NCBI GenBank assembly: GCA_947632125.1
Contig: CANRNV010000013.1
Location: forward strand, 1-33,157
Direction: 5' to 3'
Length of the DNA: 33,157 nucleotides
Source of the DNA: an uncultured Clostridia bacterium
Lineage (GTDB): Bacteria > Bacillota > Clostridia > Christensenellales > Pumilibacteraceae
Part shown: positions 11,994 to 20,557 of the stretch, piece by piece
Layout: every line of letters begins with the position of its first letter
Numbering within the stretch: position 1 is the first letter of the stretch
The notes under the pieces: model-generated
The model's input: the letters and a program-made list of their open reading frames with translations, nothing else
The model's database searches: none
Told to the model about the DNA's origin: nothing
Position numbers and translations under genes: made by a program

Positions 11994-14900
11994 TTAGTCA
12001 TTGTTTTTGCGTGCCGTGGGCAAATCGTTTTCGTCATATTCCCAACGGTACTCTTCGTCCGATTCCTTGAAGAAAACCTCAAGCACACCGGCTCTATATG
12101 CCTTTTTCATACTGCCCGAGCCATCTTCGAGCCAATCGGGGAACGCATGAGCATCCGAATCCGTAAGCTTATTCCATTGCTCCTCGGTGCCGTTATAGAA
12201 GATAGTCGCCTTGGGCATACGAATAGAGCCATCCGGTACTCTACCTTCTTCGTTAACGATATAATCGAGCGCAAATGCGGAACTTACTTGGGCATTGCCG
12301 CCGTAGCCGCCGCCGTAATTATAGAGCGCATGCGTACCTATCGAGGTAACGCCGCTGCCGATGACCATCCACTCCAACGAATTAATGCCGTCGAAAGCTT
12401 CTTCGCCGATGGTCTTGACGGAATCGGGAATGACTATGCCGATTAAACCCGCACAGTTCTTAAACGCCTTGTCGCCGATAGCCGTAACCCTGTAAGTCTT
12501 GCCGCCCTCAACCACTTCGGAGGGGATATTGATTATGGTATTTCGGTTATTTTTACCGATCTTATAAGCCGTCAAGGTAGCCGTGTTGTCGGCGGAATTC
12601 AAGCTGTACATAAAGCCCTCTTCCGTATCCAAGCTGCCTTGCTCGACCTCTATGATCTCGGGTTCACCCTCGCTGTTGAACTTCCAAAGCTTCGTTTCGG
12701 ACTTGCTTGTGGACTCGGTCTGCTCGATATATATCATCGTGTAGGACAAGCCGCAAGTAGCGGCCCCGCTTATGTCCTTAAACGCTTGGAACGAAGCGCC
12801 CCTGTAATATACGCGTATGGAAATTGTAAATCCGTTGCCGATAGACTTTATGCTTGCGGGTATCACTATTCCCGAGCCGCCAAATGTCATACTCTCCTTA
12901 GAGCAATCAAACGCTTTGCTTGCGATCTCGGTAACGGGAATGTTATCGATACTTGCTTCGACTACGGCAAGATTCATATTCTTGTTGACACACTCAACCA
13001 CCATGTATCCGTTCATCTCATCATTAAGCATATACTTAATTCCGTTACGAACTACCGTTTCGGCGGGGATAGAAGTACCGGTTGAGGTCGTATCCCAAAT
13101 TATCGGCGTCTTGTTGTCACTTGCATAGTGCCAATATCTGCCGACCGACGTGGGTGCATTCTGCGAGAAGAAGAAAACATGCTTGTTGTAAGAGTCGTTC
13201 ATCGCTTTTGTCGTCGTTTTCTCCGCGTTAGTTATGCTATTCCATGCCGACGCGTCACCCTCATAGAACAAGGTTGCGGGCTGATCGACTAACGAATACG
13301 TATTGTTCCTTCCGTAGCCGTAACTTTGAGTTGCTATAAATGTCTTAATGGTCTTGGGTATGATTATGTATTCAAGTACGCCTACATGGATCTTTTGGAA
13401 CGCTTCGCCGCCGATCACTTCGACATTCACTCCGAGATATTTTTCGGGGATCTTTATCTTGGTATACGAGAAGTCGTTGATTCCGTCAACTCTGTAGACA
13501 TTGTTATACATACTGAATTTAAGACCGCTATTGGCGTCGTTCGGCTGCCACATAACGGGAACGTCGTCCACATAATGCCAATATCTGCCCTCACTGAGCG
13601 GCTTATTCGAATCACTGCTTGAATAATAGGCTACGGAATACGAACCGTTCGGCTTGTCGACGGACTTCCACGCTTCGTCATCTCCGCCATAGAAAATGTA
13701 CGCCACATAATTACTTATTGCTCCGCTTTCGATCTTTGTTATCGATGTGGGAATTACCACGTTGTAGGTGACAGTGTACCATTGTTGAAGTTGCGGGAAG
13801 CTGTCGCTTTTGACAGTCGTGACTGCAATGTCGCCGAGTTTCTCCTCGATGATATACGTGTTCATCGACAATAACAGAACGTACTGAGCGTCAATTCCGT
13901 TTACGGCAAAGGTGTCGCCTTCTTTTACGTACTTAACGCCGTTGTAAGTTATCTGCGTCGAAGCGGGGTCGAAGTTCCTGTCGTAGATCACGCGCTCGCT
14001 ACCCACCATATGATAGTACAAGCCGTAATCGTCGGAAGCGGGCGTACTGTCTTTCTTTGTGTAAACGTTATCTTCGCTTACGCTTTCATTATGCATAATG
14101 CCGATGTTGATTCCGTTATAATCGTCTTTCGTACCGTCGAAGTATACATAGTAGATATTTGCGTCTATAAAGGCGCTATTGTCGATCGTCTTTATCGTCG
14201 AGGGTATGACAAGCGACCTGAGTTGCGCATCCTTAAATGCGCTATCGTAAATACGGGTCACGTTTTTACCGTTGACACGAGCGGGAATTTCGATATCCAA
14301 CAAGGCGTTGTTCTCGACTACGCTCATAACGAAATATTCATCGTTCTCTTCGCCCAATACCAATCCGTTTTTGGTGATAAGGTTGTTGTAGCCGCAACCG
14401 TCGTAGAATTGCATAAAGGCAAACGACGGATCGTCGCGGCGGCTGTCCCCGACGCAAACGCCGCCCACCATTACGTGTTGCGAACGAGAAGCTTCGTTTA
14501 TGTAGCCGCAGATCTCACATTCCATCCAATGTTCGCTTTCGTCGTATTTGATTACAAACGAGTGGCTGACATACGTCTGTTGCGGTGCGCTTATTTCGTT
14601 AAATCCGAACCTGTCGGAATACAATTTGCGACAAGTTTCGCACTCCCAATATTGCTCGTTTCCGGGGTTGGAGCAAAAGGCGATCATCTTTTGATGATAT
14701 TTAAGGGGATGGTCGTGCTTACATTCATAGCCGCATACGCTGCAAATGCCGTAGGTAGTAAGTGTGTGCAAAATAAGCACATCCTCACCCCCGGCGTTCA
14801 CTTCGTGCTCTCTGCACCTTGAGCAAACACGGTAGTGGTGCATGCCGTCGTCGGCAATTTCGATTACATCATATTGGTGACCGAGAGCGGCGATGGTAAA

Positions 14901-15740
14901 CAGGTTGATGTCCTCGATGATGTCCTCGCCCTTGCTGTCCGTAGAGAACTGATTACATGCGTCGCATTGATAGTACTCTTCGTGACCTGCCACGGTACAA
15001 GTCGGTTCCACCTTGTCGAGCTTATGGATTTCACCGACGTGCTTGGTCGGGTCTTTGCCCAGGTCCTCGACCTTATTTGTACATTCTTGCGAATCGTAGG
15101 AATTTCCGCACAACGAACATTCCCAACGAGCCACCTTTCCGACCGTGACACAGTCGGCTTCGACGGCGTCTTGATATGTGACGTGCCCGTCATGGTTGTT
15201 TGCGTCGATATTCGTAAGGAACAGAGCCTCTTCCTTGGGCGTTGTGCTTGTTTCGCTGTCGAAGCAAGCGTCGCACTTGCTGCACTTGAAGTACTCGACA
15301 TTTCCGCCCTCAACGCAAGTCGCTTTCTTTTCCGCAACACGCTGAATATCGTGCCCCGTAGCGGGAATTATCAACGTGCTTTCGTCGACTTCGTTCCCGT
15401 CTTTATCGAACACCGTTTCGCATCTGCTGCATTCACGATGTTCTTCCATACCGGCTTCGGTGCAGGTTGCATCCTTGCGCGGCACGAGTTTAAGGACTTT
15501 ATCGTGCACGTGCTCGCGTTCCCAGCCACATACCGAGCATTTGTCGCCGACGAACTTATGTTCCGCCTGACCCATTCTCTCTTCGTCATGACCGCATGTC
15601 GCGGGGTGCCAGTGATATGTTTCGTCGTTCGCCCACGAATTGTAATCATATTCATGAGTATGTTCGCCGCTGCATGCGCACAGCAAAACGCCCATGACCG
15701 AAACCAAACATATGATGACAATAGCTAATGTTTTTTTCAT
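11994..15740 (-). CDS. Large lipoprotein with Cys/His-rich repeats and BspA-like LRR_5 repeats
   Basis: This 1248-residue protein starts MKKTLAIVII with lipobox LCAC (C23), so it should be anchored at the outer membrane face. Residues about 27-450 hold at least seven cysteine-pair modules of about 45-60 residues, with phrases such as ATCTEAGMEEHRECSRC, IPATGHD, ATCVEGG and PTCTVAGHEEYYQC; the first is His-rich (HTHEYDYNSW, YHWHPATCGH). From about 480 onward come leucine-rich repeats of the LRR_5/BspA type, for example IPARVNGKNVTRIYDSAF, VIPSTIKTIDNSAF and IVIPDSVKTIGEEAF, mixed with FYEGDASAWNSI-like strands. Such proteins are common surface proteins of gut Clostridia and are thought to bind host or environmental ligands. 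The ligand is unknown. The start follows AAAGGAG, and no sortase motif is present. Confidence 0.88.
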   Translation of the reverse strand: MKKTLAIVIICLVSVMGVLLCACSGEHTHEYDYNSWANDETYHWHPATCGHDEERMGQAEHKFVGDKCSVCGWEREHVHDKVLKLVPRKDATCTEAGMEEHRECSRCETVFDKDGNEVDESTLIIPATGHDIQRVAEKKATCVEGGNVEYFKCSKCDACFDSETSTTPKEEALFLTNIDANNHDGHVTYQDAVEADCVTVGKVARWECSLCGNSYDSQECTNKVEDLGKDPTKHVGEIHKLDKVEPTCTVAGHEEYYQCDACNQFSTDSKGEDIIEDINLFTIAALGHQYDVIEIADDGMHHYRVCSRCREHEVNAGGEDVLILHTLTTYGICSVCGYECKHDHPLKYHQKMIAFCSNPGNEQYWECETCRKLYSDRFGFNEISAPQQTYVSHSFVIKYDESEHWMECEICGYINEASRSQHVMVGGVCVGDSRRDDPSFAFMQFYDGCGYNNLITKNGLVLGEENDEYFVMSVVENNALLDIEIPARVNGKNVTRIYDSAFKDAQLRSLVIPSTIKTIDNSAFIDANIYYVYFDGTKDDYNGINIGIMHNESVSEDNVYTKKDSTPASDDYGLYYHMVGSERVIYDRNFDPASTQITYNGVKYVKEGDTFAVNGIDAQYVLLLSMNTYIIEEKLGDIAVTTVKSDSFPQLQQWYTVTYNVVIPTSITKIESGAISNYVAYIFYGGDDEAWKSVDKPNGSYSVAYYSSSDSNKPLSEGRYWHYVDDVPVMWQPNDANSGLKFSMYNNVYRVDGINDFSYTKIKIPEKYLGVNVEVIGGEAFQKIHVGVLEYIIIPKTIKTFIATQSYGYGRNNTYSLVDQPATLFYEGDASAWNSITNAEKTTTKAMNDSYNKHVFFFSQNAPTSVGRYWHYASDNKTPIIWDTTSTGTSIPAETVVRNGIKYMLNDEMNGYMVVECVNKNMNLAVVEASIDNIPVTEIASKAFDCSKESMTFGGSGIVIPASIKSIGNGFTISIRVYYRGASFQAFKDISGAATCGLSYTMIYIEQTESTSKSETKLWKFNSEGEPEIIEVEQGSLDTEEGFMYSLNSADNTATLTAYKIGKNNRNTIINIPSEVVEGGKTYRVTAIGDKAFKNCAGLIGIVIPDSVKTIGEEAFDGINSLEWMVIGSGVTSIGTHALYNYGGGYGGNAQVSSAFALDYIVNEEGRVPDGSIRMPKATIFYNGTEEQWNKLTDSDAHAFPDWLEDGSGSMKKAYRAGVLEVFFKESDEEYRWEYDENDLPTARKNND

Positions 15741-15935
15741 GCCTACTATTCTCCTTTTTTATTTGTATCCCCAATGTATATAAAAATCCATATCATATAC
15801 TATAAGTATACAATATAATTATAAAAAAATATTTTGTTTATTGCGTCATACGCGCTTGTATGTTGAATGTGATTTTTGTGATAATTTTACCGTATTCTGT
15901 CGAAGTATTTTCGATTAGGCAAACGGGCTGATTTT

Positions 15936-16811
15936 TTATTCGCCGTACACCTTTTTGCGGATATGCAGCGCGTATTGTAGGGCCACGTTGATGCCCGTCA
16001 CCTGTTCTATTCCGCCGAAAAAGGCGTTGGAATTGACCTCGCAGACGGCGAATTCGTTGCCCGAAAAAAGGACGTCTATCCCGCAATAGTCGAGCCCGAG
16101 CACGGACGCCGCCTTGACGCACGCCCTCGCTATCTCGTCGCTCGGCTCCGTCGCCTTGCCCACGCCGCCGAGTTCGAGGTTGGAGCGAAAGTCGACGCGG
16201 GAGCACCTCTCCATAGCGGCGACGACCTTGCCGCCGATGACTATTACGCGGATGTCCTTGCCCGGTTCGCCGTAACACCTTTGAAAGAGGTGGGGGGTAC
16301 ATTTGAGCAAGTCGCATATTTTTGCAAGTTGCTCTCTCGTTTCGGCTTTGTACACACCCTTGCCGAGGGAGCCGAAGCAGGTCTTTACGATAAGTGGCAA
16401 GCCGAGTTCGCTTATTACGGCGTCGACGGTGCTGTCCGAAACGCGTTCGCGGTCGTCGTAGCAGAGCAGTCCCGGCATGGTCTTGGGCATGGGGACGTGA
16501 CCGGAAAGCAGGATATGGGTGAGCATTTTGTCGTCGCAAGCCTCGATGGCGGCGTACGAATTGAAGAGCGTCATGCCGCACTTTTCGAGCATGAGCAGTA
16601 TGTACTTGTCCTTGTCGAGATAGACGCAAAAATCGTAGTCGATCCTGCTTTTCAGCCTGCCGTCGTCGTCGACGTAGGCGGCAAAAAAGTCGTTGCGTCT
16701 TATGTCGATCTCCACGCCGAGCCTAAGAAACTCCTCTTTGAGGCGGATTGATTGATTGAGCGCGTGTTCGAGTTTGGAGTACGCATTGATGATTATTATG
16801 CCCTTTTTCAT
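15936..16811 (-). CDS. RimK-like ATP-grasp ligase
   Basis: This 291-residue protein has an ATP-grasp fold of the RimK/glutamate-ligase kind. The ATP-binding lysine is K143 in LPLIVKTCFGSLGKGVY with the small glycine loop at 147-152. The metal site lies in GIDVLF (D246) and CEVNSNAFFGG (E258, N260). The N-terminus (KKGIIIINAYSK, RRNDFF) matches the pre-ATP-grasp region. RimK-type enzymes join an amino acid or other amine to a carboxylate using ATP; the substrates here are unknown. The ATG at 16811 overlaps the stop of the methyltransferase gene by one base (TAATG), with AGAGGT as ribosome site, so the two are translationally coupled. A 15-residue longer frame reads into the partner gene and is unlikely. 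I saw no short precursor-peptide gene beside the pair. Confidence 0.88.
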   Translation of the reverse strand: MKKGIIIINAYSKLEHALNQSIRLKEEFLRLGVEIDIRRNDFFAAYVDDDGRLKSRIDYDFCVYLDKDKYILLMLEKCGMTLFNSYAAIEACDDKMLTHILLSGHVPMPKTMPGLLCYDDRERVSDSTVDAVISELGLPLIVKTCFGSLGKGVYKAETREQLAKICDLLKCTPHLFQRCYGEPGKDIRVIVIGGKVVAAMERCSRVDFRSNLELGGVGKATEPSDEIARACVKAASVLGLDYCGIDVLFSGNEFAVCEVNSNAFFGGIEQVTGINVALQYALHIRKKVYGE

Positions 16812-17656
16812 TACCGTACCTCTGCGATAGCCATATAAGTCGTGTTGCAATACCAAAAGTCGGGCTTATCGAATTCCCGCCTCAATGTGTCGAGCGCCGA
16901 GGAGATCCACTCTCGCTCGGCTGCAAGCTCGGGCGAGCTCGATGCCGCTGTCGAAATTGCGGCGTCGACCTCTTGGAGCCTGTATCCAAAGCCTATGTCA
17001 TACATATTTTGCTTGGACGCGGTGCTCTTATTGCAGGTGTCCGTGACTTTGTACATCATTTTTACGCCGCCATAGCCCGCATCATAAAGCAGCTTGGGCA
17101 TTTTTCTGCCGAAATGCCTGTCTATCGTGGACACGATTTTGCTGTACCTATATAGAAGTTCGGCAAGTAACTCGCCGCACGGATGGCACAGCTTGCCCCC
17201 GTCGTCCGAGGAGCGCAGTATCAACTTTCCGCCCTCGCCGATAACCGACCTTATTGCGGCGATCGTTCGCAGCGGGTCGGAAAGGTGATGGGCTGTCATC
17301 GCGCCGAACACTATGTCAAAGCCCTCTATGCCGTTCTCGGACATGAGTTGCCTTAACCTCGGCAAAAAGTCGCCGTCGAGGTCGAGTGTGTAAAAGCGGA
17401 ATTTATCCGAGGCGTTGCTCTTTCGCGCCTCGTCAACGGCTTCGTCGCTCCTGTCCACACCCACGACCTTGGTAAACGCCGCGCTTTCAAATCTCGATAC
17501 CGTAAGTTCGCCGTTCGCACAGCCGAGGTCGAGCACGGTCAGCTTCGTTCGCCCGCCTATCGCCTCGGTTATCGCCGCCATATCGAATTTGTAGTAGCTG
17601 TCGGCTTGGCTTTTAAGCCGCTCTTTGTCCGTCGTCGGCGTGTACCTGTATCGCAT
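16811..17656 (-). CDS. Class I SAM-dependent methyltransferase
   Basis: This 281-residue protein has motif I VLDLGCANGE (41-50), the acidic end of strand 2 in VVGVDRSDEAVDEA, motif post-II around FYTLDLDGDFL and motif IV near FDIVFGAMTAHHL, followed by GGKLILRSSDDGGK. This fits a class I methyltransferase on small molecules or proteins; no substrate family is recognisable. The C-terminal half (DTCNKSTASKQNMYDIGFGY) is unlike common families. The start at 17656 follows AAGGAGCG; a longer frame from 17689 lacks this. It is the first gene of a two-gene unit with the ATP-grasp ligase. A possible promoter (TTATTG-17-CATAAT) lies near 17680-17710. Confidence 0.85.
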   Translation of the reverse strand: MRYRYTPTTDKERLKSQADSYYKFDMAAITEAIGGRTKLTVLDLGCANGELTVSRFESAAFTKVVGVDRSDEAVDEARKSNASDKFRFYTLDLDGDFLPRLRQLMSENGIEGFDIVFGAMTAHHLSDPLRTIAAIRSVIGEGGKLILRSSDDGGKLCHPCGELLAELLYRYSKIVSTIDRHFGRKMPKLLYDAGYGGVKMMYKVTDTCNKSTASKQNMYDIGFGYRLQEVDAAISTAASSSPELAAEREWISSALDTLRREFDKPDFWYCNTTYMAIAEVR

Positions 17657-17724
17657 TATCGCTCCTTTTCCGCTTTTATATAGCCCCATTATGCCTTTTT
17701 AAGTTAGGCTCAATAAACTTTTAG

Positions 17725-17751
17725 GCGGTCCACGCCTAAGGCATAGACCGC
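17725..17751 (-). terminator. Hairpin downstream of asnS
   Basis: GCGGTC and GACCGC form a 6-bp outer stem with an inner GCC-TTA-GGC stem. It lies about 80 bases past the asnS stop. A T-rich stretch follows on the plus side but not clearly on the minus side, so its terminator role is uncertain. Confidence 0.45.
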
Positions 17752-17829
17752 TTTATAAGCTCTTTTATTTTCGATTTTTTATTGCTCTTGTCGGCAAAAG
17801 CTTCGGGGTTTCACCTGCCACCCAAGGGA

Positions 17830-19200
17830 TCACTTCAAATCTCCTACCGTGCGGGAGAAGAGTTGAACGTCGCGGATATTTCCGAGCCCGGTAACGTAAA
17901 GCAAGATACGCTCAAGCCCCAAGCCGAACCCGCTGTGCGGACAAGCGCCGAACTTCCTCAATGCAAGGTAGTACTCGTACTCTTCGACCTTGATGTTGCG
18001 CTGTTTCATGGCGGCGACGAGCTTGTCCATATCCACCTCGCGCTCGCTGCACCCGATTATCTCGCCTATGCCGGGCACGAGCAAGTCGGTTGCCGCCACG
18101 GTTTTGCCGTCGGGATTTTGCTTCATGTAAAACGCCTTGATGTCCTTGGGATAGTTGATCACAAACACGGGCTTATTGAACACTTCTTCGGTGATGTAGC
18201 GTTCGTGCTCGGTTTGAAGGTCGCAGCCCCACTCCACGGGGTAAACAAATTCCTTTTTGGATTTTTTGAGGATGTCGATCGCCTCGGTGTAATCGAGCAC
18301 CTTAAATTCGCTCTCGACTACGTTCCTCAGCTTTTGCGTCAAGCCCTTTTCGAACCGCTCATCGAAGAAAGCGATCTCGTCGGGACACTCGTCAAGCACG
18401 GCTCTTATTATAAACTTAATAAGTTCCTCGGCAATTTCGATTATGTCGCTCAGTTCCGCAAAGGCGACCTCGGGCTCGATCTGCCAAAATTCGGCGGCGT
18501 GCCGAGTGGTATTGCTGTTTTCGGCACGGAATGTCGGTCCGAAAGTGTATATCTTGCCCATAGCCATAGCCGCCATCTCGCCCTCGAGCTGACCCGAAAC
18601 GGTAAGCCCTGCCTTTTTGCCGAAGAAGTCGTCCTTGTAGTACTCCTCTTTGGTCTTGGCTTTGGCGTCCCACTCGCGAGTGGTCACCGTAAAGACCTCG
18701 CCCGCGCCCTCGCAGTCGCTGCCCGTAATGATGGGGGTATGAACGTATACGTAGTTGTTTTGCTGAAAGTACCTGTGAATGGCGTCCGAAAGCACGCTTC
18801 GCACCCTGAGCATTGCGTTAAACGTATTGGTCCTTACCCTCAGGTGCGGTATGGTGCGCAAAAACTCCATGGTGTGACGCTTTTTTTGCAGCGGATAGTC
18901 GTTGGGACAGCCGCCGAGCAGCGTCAGCGTCGCCGCATTGATCTCGACGCCGTTGCCGCTTGCCGCATTGACAAGCTCGCCCTCGACTTTGAGTGCGCTG
19001 CCGAGCGCCATGCAGTTTTCGTACGCGGCGACTTTCGACTTGTCGATAACGACCTGCATATGTTTAAGGCAGGTGCCGTCGTTGAGTTCGATAAACGCCA
19101 TGTTTTTGGAGTCGCGGCAGGTCCTGACCCAGCCGCAAACGGTAACCGACTTTCCTATCGGCTTTTCGTCAAAAAGCTTTTTTATATCGATGTGCTTCAT
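17830..19200 (-). CDS. asnS: Asparaginyl-tRNA synthetase
   Basis: This 456-residue class IIb synthetase has an N-terminal OB fold (VTVCGWVRTCRDSKNMAFIE, 19-38). The catalytic core includes HTPIITGSDCEGAGE, motif 2 FRAENSNTTRH (224-234) and motif 3 GFGLGLERIL (424-433). It charges tRNA-Asn with asparagine. The length and the GSDCEGAGE and FRAENSNT signatures favour asparaginyl over aspartyl- or lysyl-tRNA synthetase. The start at 19200 has a GAGGT ribosome site and a strong promoter at 19229-19257. The leader is only about 20-25 bases, so there is no T-box riboswitch. A long plus-strand frame over the same DNA is its shadow. Confidence 0.97.
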   Translation of the reverse strand: MKHIDIKKLFDEKPIGKSVTVCGWVRTCRDSKNMAFIELNDGTCLKHMQVVIDKSKVAAYENCMALGSALKVEGELVNAASGNGVEINAATLTLLGGCPNDYPLQKKRHTMEFLRTIPHLRVRTNTFNAMLRVRSVLSDAIHRYFQQNNYVYVHTPIITGSDCEGAGEVFTVTTREWDAKAKTKEEYYKDDFFGKKAGLTVSGQLEGEMAAMAMGKIYTFGPTFRAENSNTTRHAAEFWQIEPEVAFAELSDIIEIAEELIKFIIRAVLDECPDEIAFFDERFEKGLTQKLRNVVESEFKVLDYTEAIDILKKSKKEFVYPVEWGCDLQTEHERYITEEVFNKPVFVINYPKDIKAFYMKQNPDGKTVAATDLLVPGIGEIIGCSEREVDMDKLVAAMKQRNIKVEEYEYYLALRKFGACPHSGFGLGLERILLYVTGLGNIRDVQLFSRTVGDLK

Positions 19201-19228
19201 AATAACCTCGACTTGGATTTACTATGTA

Positions 19229-19257
19229 AGTATAAGATTTTCTTTCCCTTTTGTCAA
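19229..19257 (-). promoter_or_regulatory. asnS promoter
   Basis: TTGACA (19252-19257) and TATACT (19229-19234) on the minus strand are 17 bases apart. The box begins six bases beyond the stop of the small membrane protein gene, so asnS can be transcribed on its own. Confidence 0.85.
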
Positions 19258-19262
19258 TCGAA

Positions 19263-19529
19263 TTAACTGACCCAAAAATAAAGCAACAGAAAAACAATGG
19301 TAAAAGCGGCTATGCAAATAAGAAACATGGGCAAATAAGCAAGATACGCCCCAAAGATCATCGCGCGCTTTTCCTTGCGAGTGACCTTTAACTCATCCAT
19401 TTTTTTCTTTTTTTCGTCGTCCTCTTCCTTATTCGGACTATACCAGGGCATTCCCTCCACGTTCATATTGGAAATTGTCCTGCCGTCGTCGTCGCTATAT
19501 TCCTTTTTCTTTTTCTTTTTCCAAAACAT
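19263..19529 (-). CDS. Small membrane protein with highly charged N-terminus
   Basis: An 88-residue protein of no family I recognise. Residues 1-58 are very hydrophilic and rich in lysine and acidic residues (KKKKKKEYSDDDG, KEEDDEKKKKMDELKVTRK). Residues about 59-87 are hydrophobic (AYLAYLPMFLICIAAFTIVF) and should form one long or two short membrane helices, leaving the charged part in the cytoplasm. AAGGAG in front of the ATG supports translation. It sits directly upstream of asnS, which has its own promoter, so a shared function is not implied. Confidence 0.65.
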   Translation of the reverse strand: MFWKKKKKKEYSDDDGRTISNMNVEGMPWYSPNKEEDDEKKKKMDELKVTRKEKRAMIFGAYLAYLPMFLICIAAFTIVFLLLYFWVS

Positions 19530-19619
19530 TTTTTGCTCCTTAACGGTAGTTTACTCGATTGTCACCACTATAATGTGCGTAAATTATCAATTTTACCCTA
19601 TTTCGATTTTTTATACGGC

Positions 19620-20515
19620 TTGTTTGTTTTCTTTTGAGCCAAACCGATTGTCCTTTTTCGGTTTTCCGCCGGATTGTTTTTCGATTTTGAATGAAATCAA
19701 ACCGATTATCTCGATTTTTGGTCAAAATGTTTTTGACCTTTTGATTTTTTCAGACGAGCAAATGCGCCTCTCCGTGCTTTTTGTGCGAAACATTTTGCCC
19801 TACACCGGTTTTTCCGGACGAAACGTTTTGTCCTTTCTCGATTTGTCGGACGAGATTTGTAATTTCTTGCTTTTCGGCGAACCGATTATCCTTTCTTTGC
19901 TTGAACCGCCTTATCTTTTCTCGGCTTTTGGGACGACAAATTTATCACATATCGGCTTTTCGGTCGAAACGTATTACCATTTTGTAATGTCGAAACATTT
20001 TATCCTTTGCGGCTTTTTAGACAAACCGATTATCATTTCTTAGTCGAAACGTTTTGCCATTTCGCGATTTTTTCGGACGAAACATTTTGTCTTTTTGTAC
20101 AAAAACAGCTTTGTCATTTCTCGCTTTTTCGGTCGAAACGTTTTGTCCTATCCGATTTTTCGGGACGAAACGATTGCCCTTTTTCGGTTCTTTTGTACGA
20201 ACAGGCACCTATATCGGTTTTTGAACGGAGAAACAGGTTTGCCCTTTCGCGGTTTTTTCGGACGAAAAGATTTCTTTTTACGGTTTTCGATTGAAACGCT
20301 TTGCCTTATCGATTTTTCAGACGAGCAATTGTGCTCTTTACATGTTCAAAACCTTATATCCTATCGGTTTTTGGACAAACGGTTTTGCCCGTTCGCGCTT
20401 TTTTTACAAACCGATTGTCCTATAATCGGTTTTCGGGCGAAACGATTTTTACTTTACCGAATTTTTTATGCGAGGACAGAGTTCCTATTGGGGTTTTTTA
20501 ATCGGGCTTATAACA
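19620..20515. repeat. Degenerate tandem array with AAACGTTT-type palindromic cores
   Basis: About twenty or more diverged units, roughly 28-45 bases apart, share the plan TTTTTCGG-ACGAAACGTTTTGTCC-TTT. The best unit, GGACGAAACGTTTTGTCC (19816-19833), is a near-palindrome; close copies are at about 20043 and 20131, while others carry ACATTT, CCGATT or CGATTG in the core. The plus strand is T-rich and so free of stops that long frames appear in all three phases (for example 19375-20043 and 20095-20619). They have phenylalanine-rich, family-less products and I do not call them genes. The 1-kb space between the 88-residue protein gene and the opp terminator holds nothing else I can support. Confidence 0.75.
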
Positions 20516-20518
20516 AAT

Positions 20519-20540
20519 ATGGGCGGAATTACCCGCCCAT
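20519..20540 (-). terminator. Terminator hairpin after oppF
   Basis: ATGGGCGG and CCGCCCAT form a perfect 8-bp stem with a six-base loop, 18 bases beyond the oppF stop. On the minus strand ATTTGTTAT follows; on the plus strand GTTGTTTTTTG follows, so it may work both ways and isolate the opp operon from the array beside it. Confidence 0.7.
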
Positions 20541-20557
20541 GTTGTTTTTTGATAAGA

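Noticed and set aside
19201-19262. T-box riboswitch upstream of asnS
   Set aside because: The leader after the promoter is only about 20-25 bases, far too short.
17782-19266. Long plus-strand frame of 494 codons
   Set aside because: It is the antisense shadow of asnS, whose minus-strand product has all class II synthetase motifs.
19620-20515. Possible CRISPR array or integron-type cassette array
   Set aside because: Units are degenerate with no constant repeat and no distinct spacers or cassettes.
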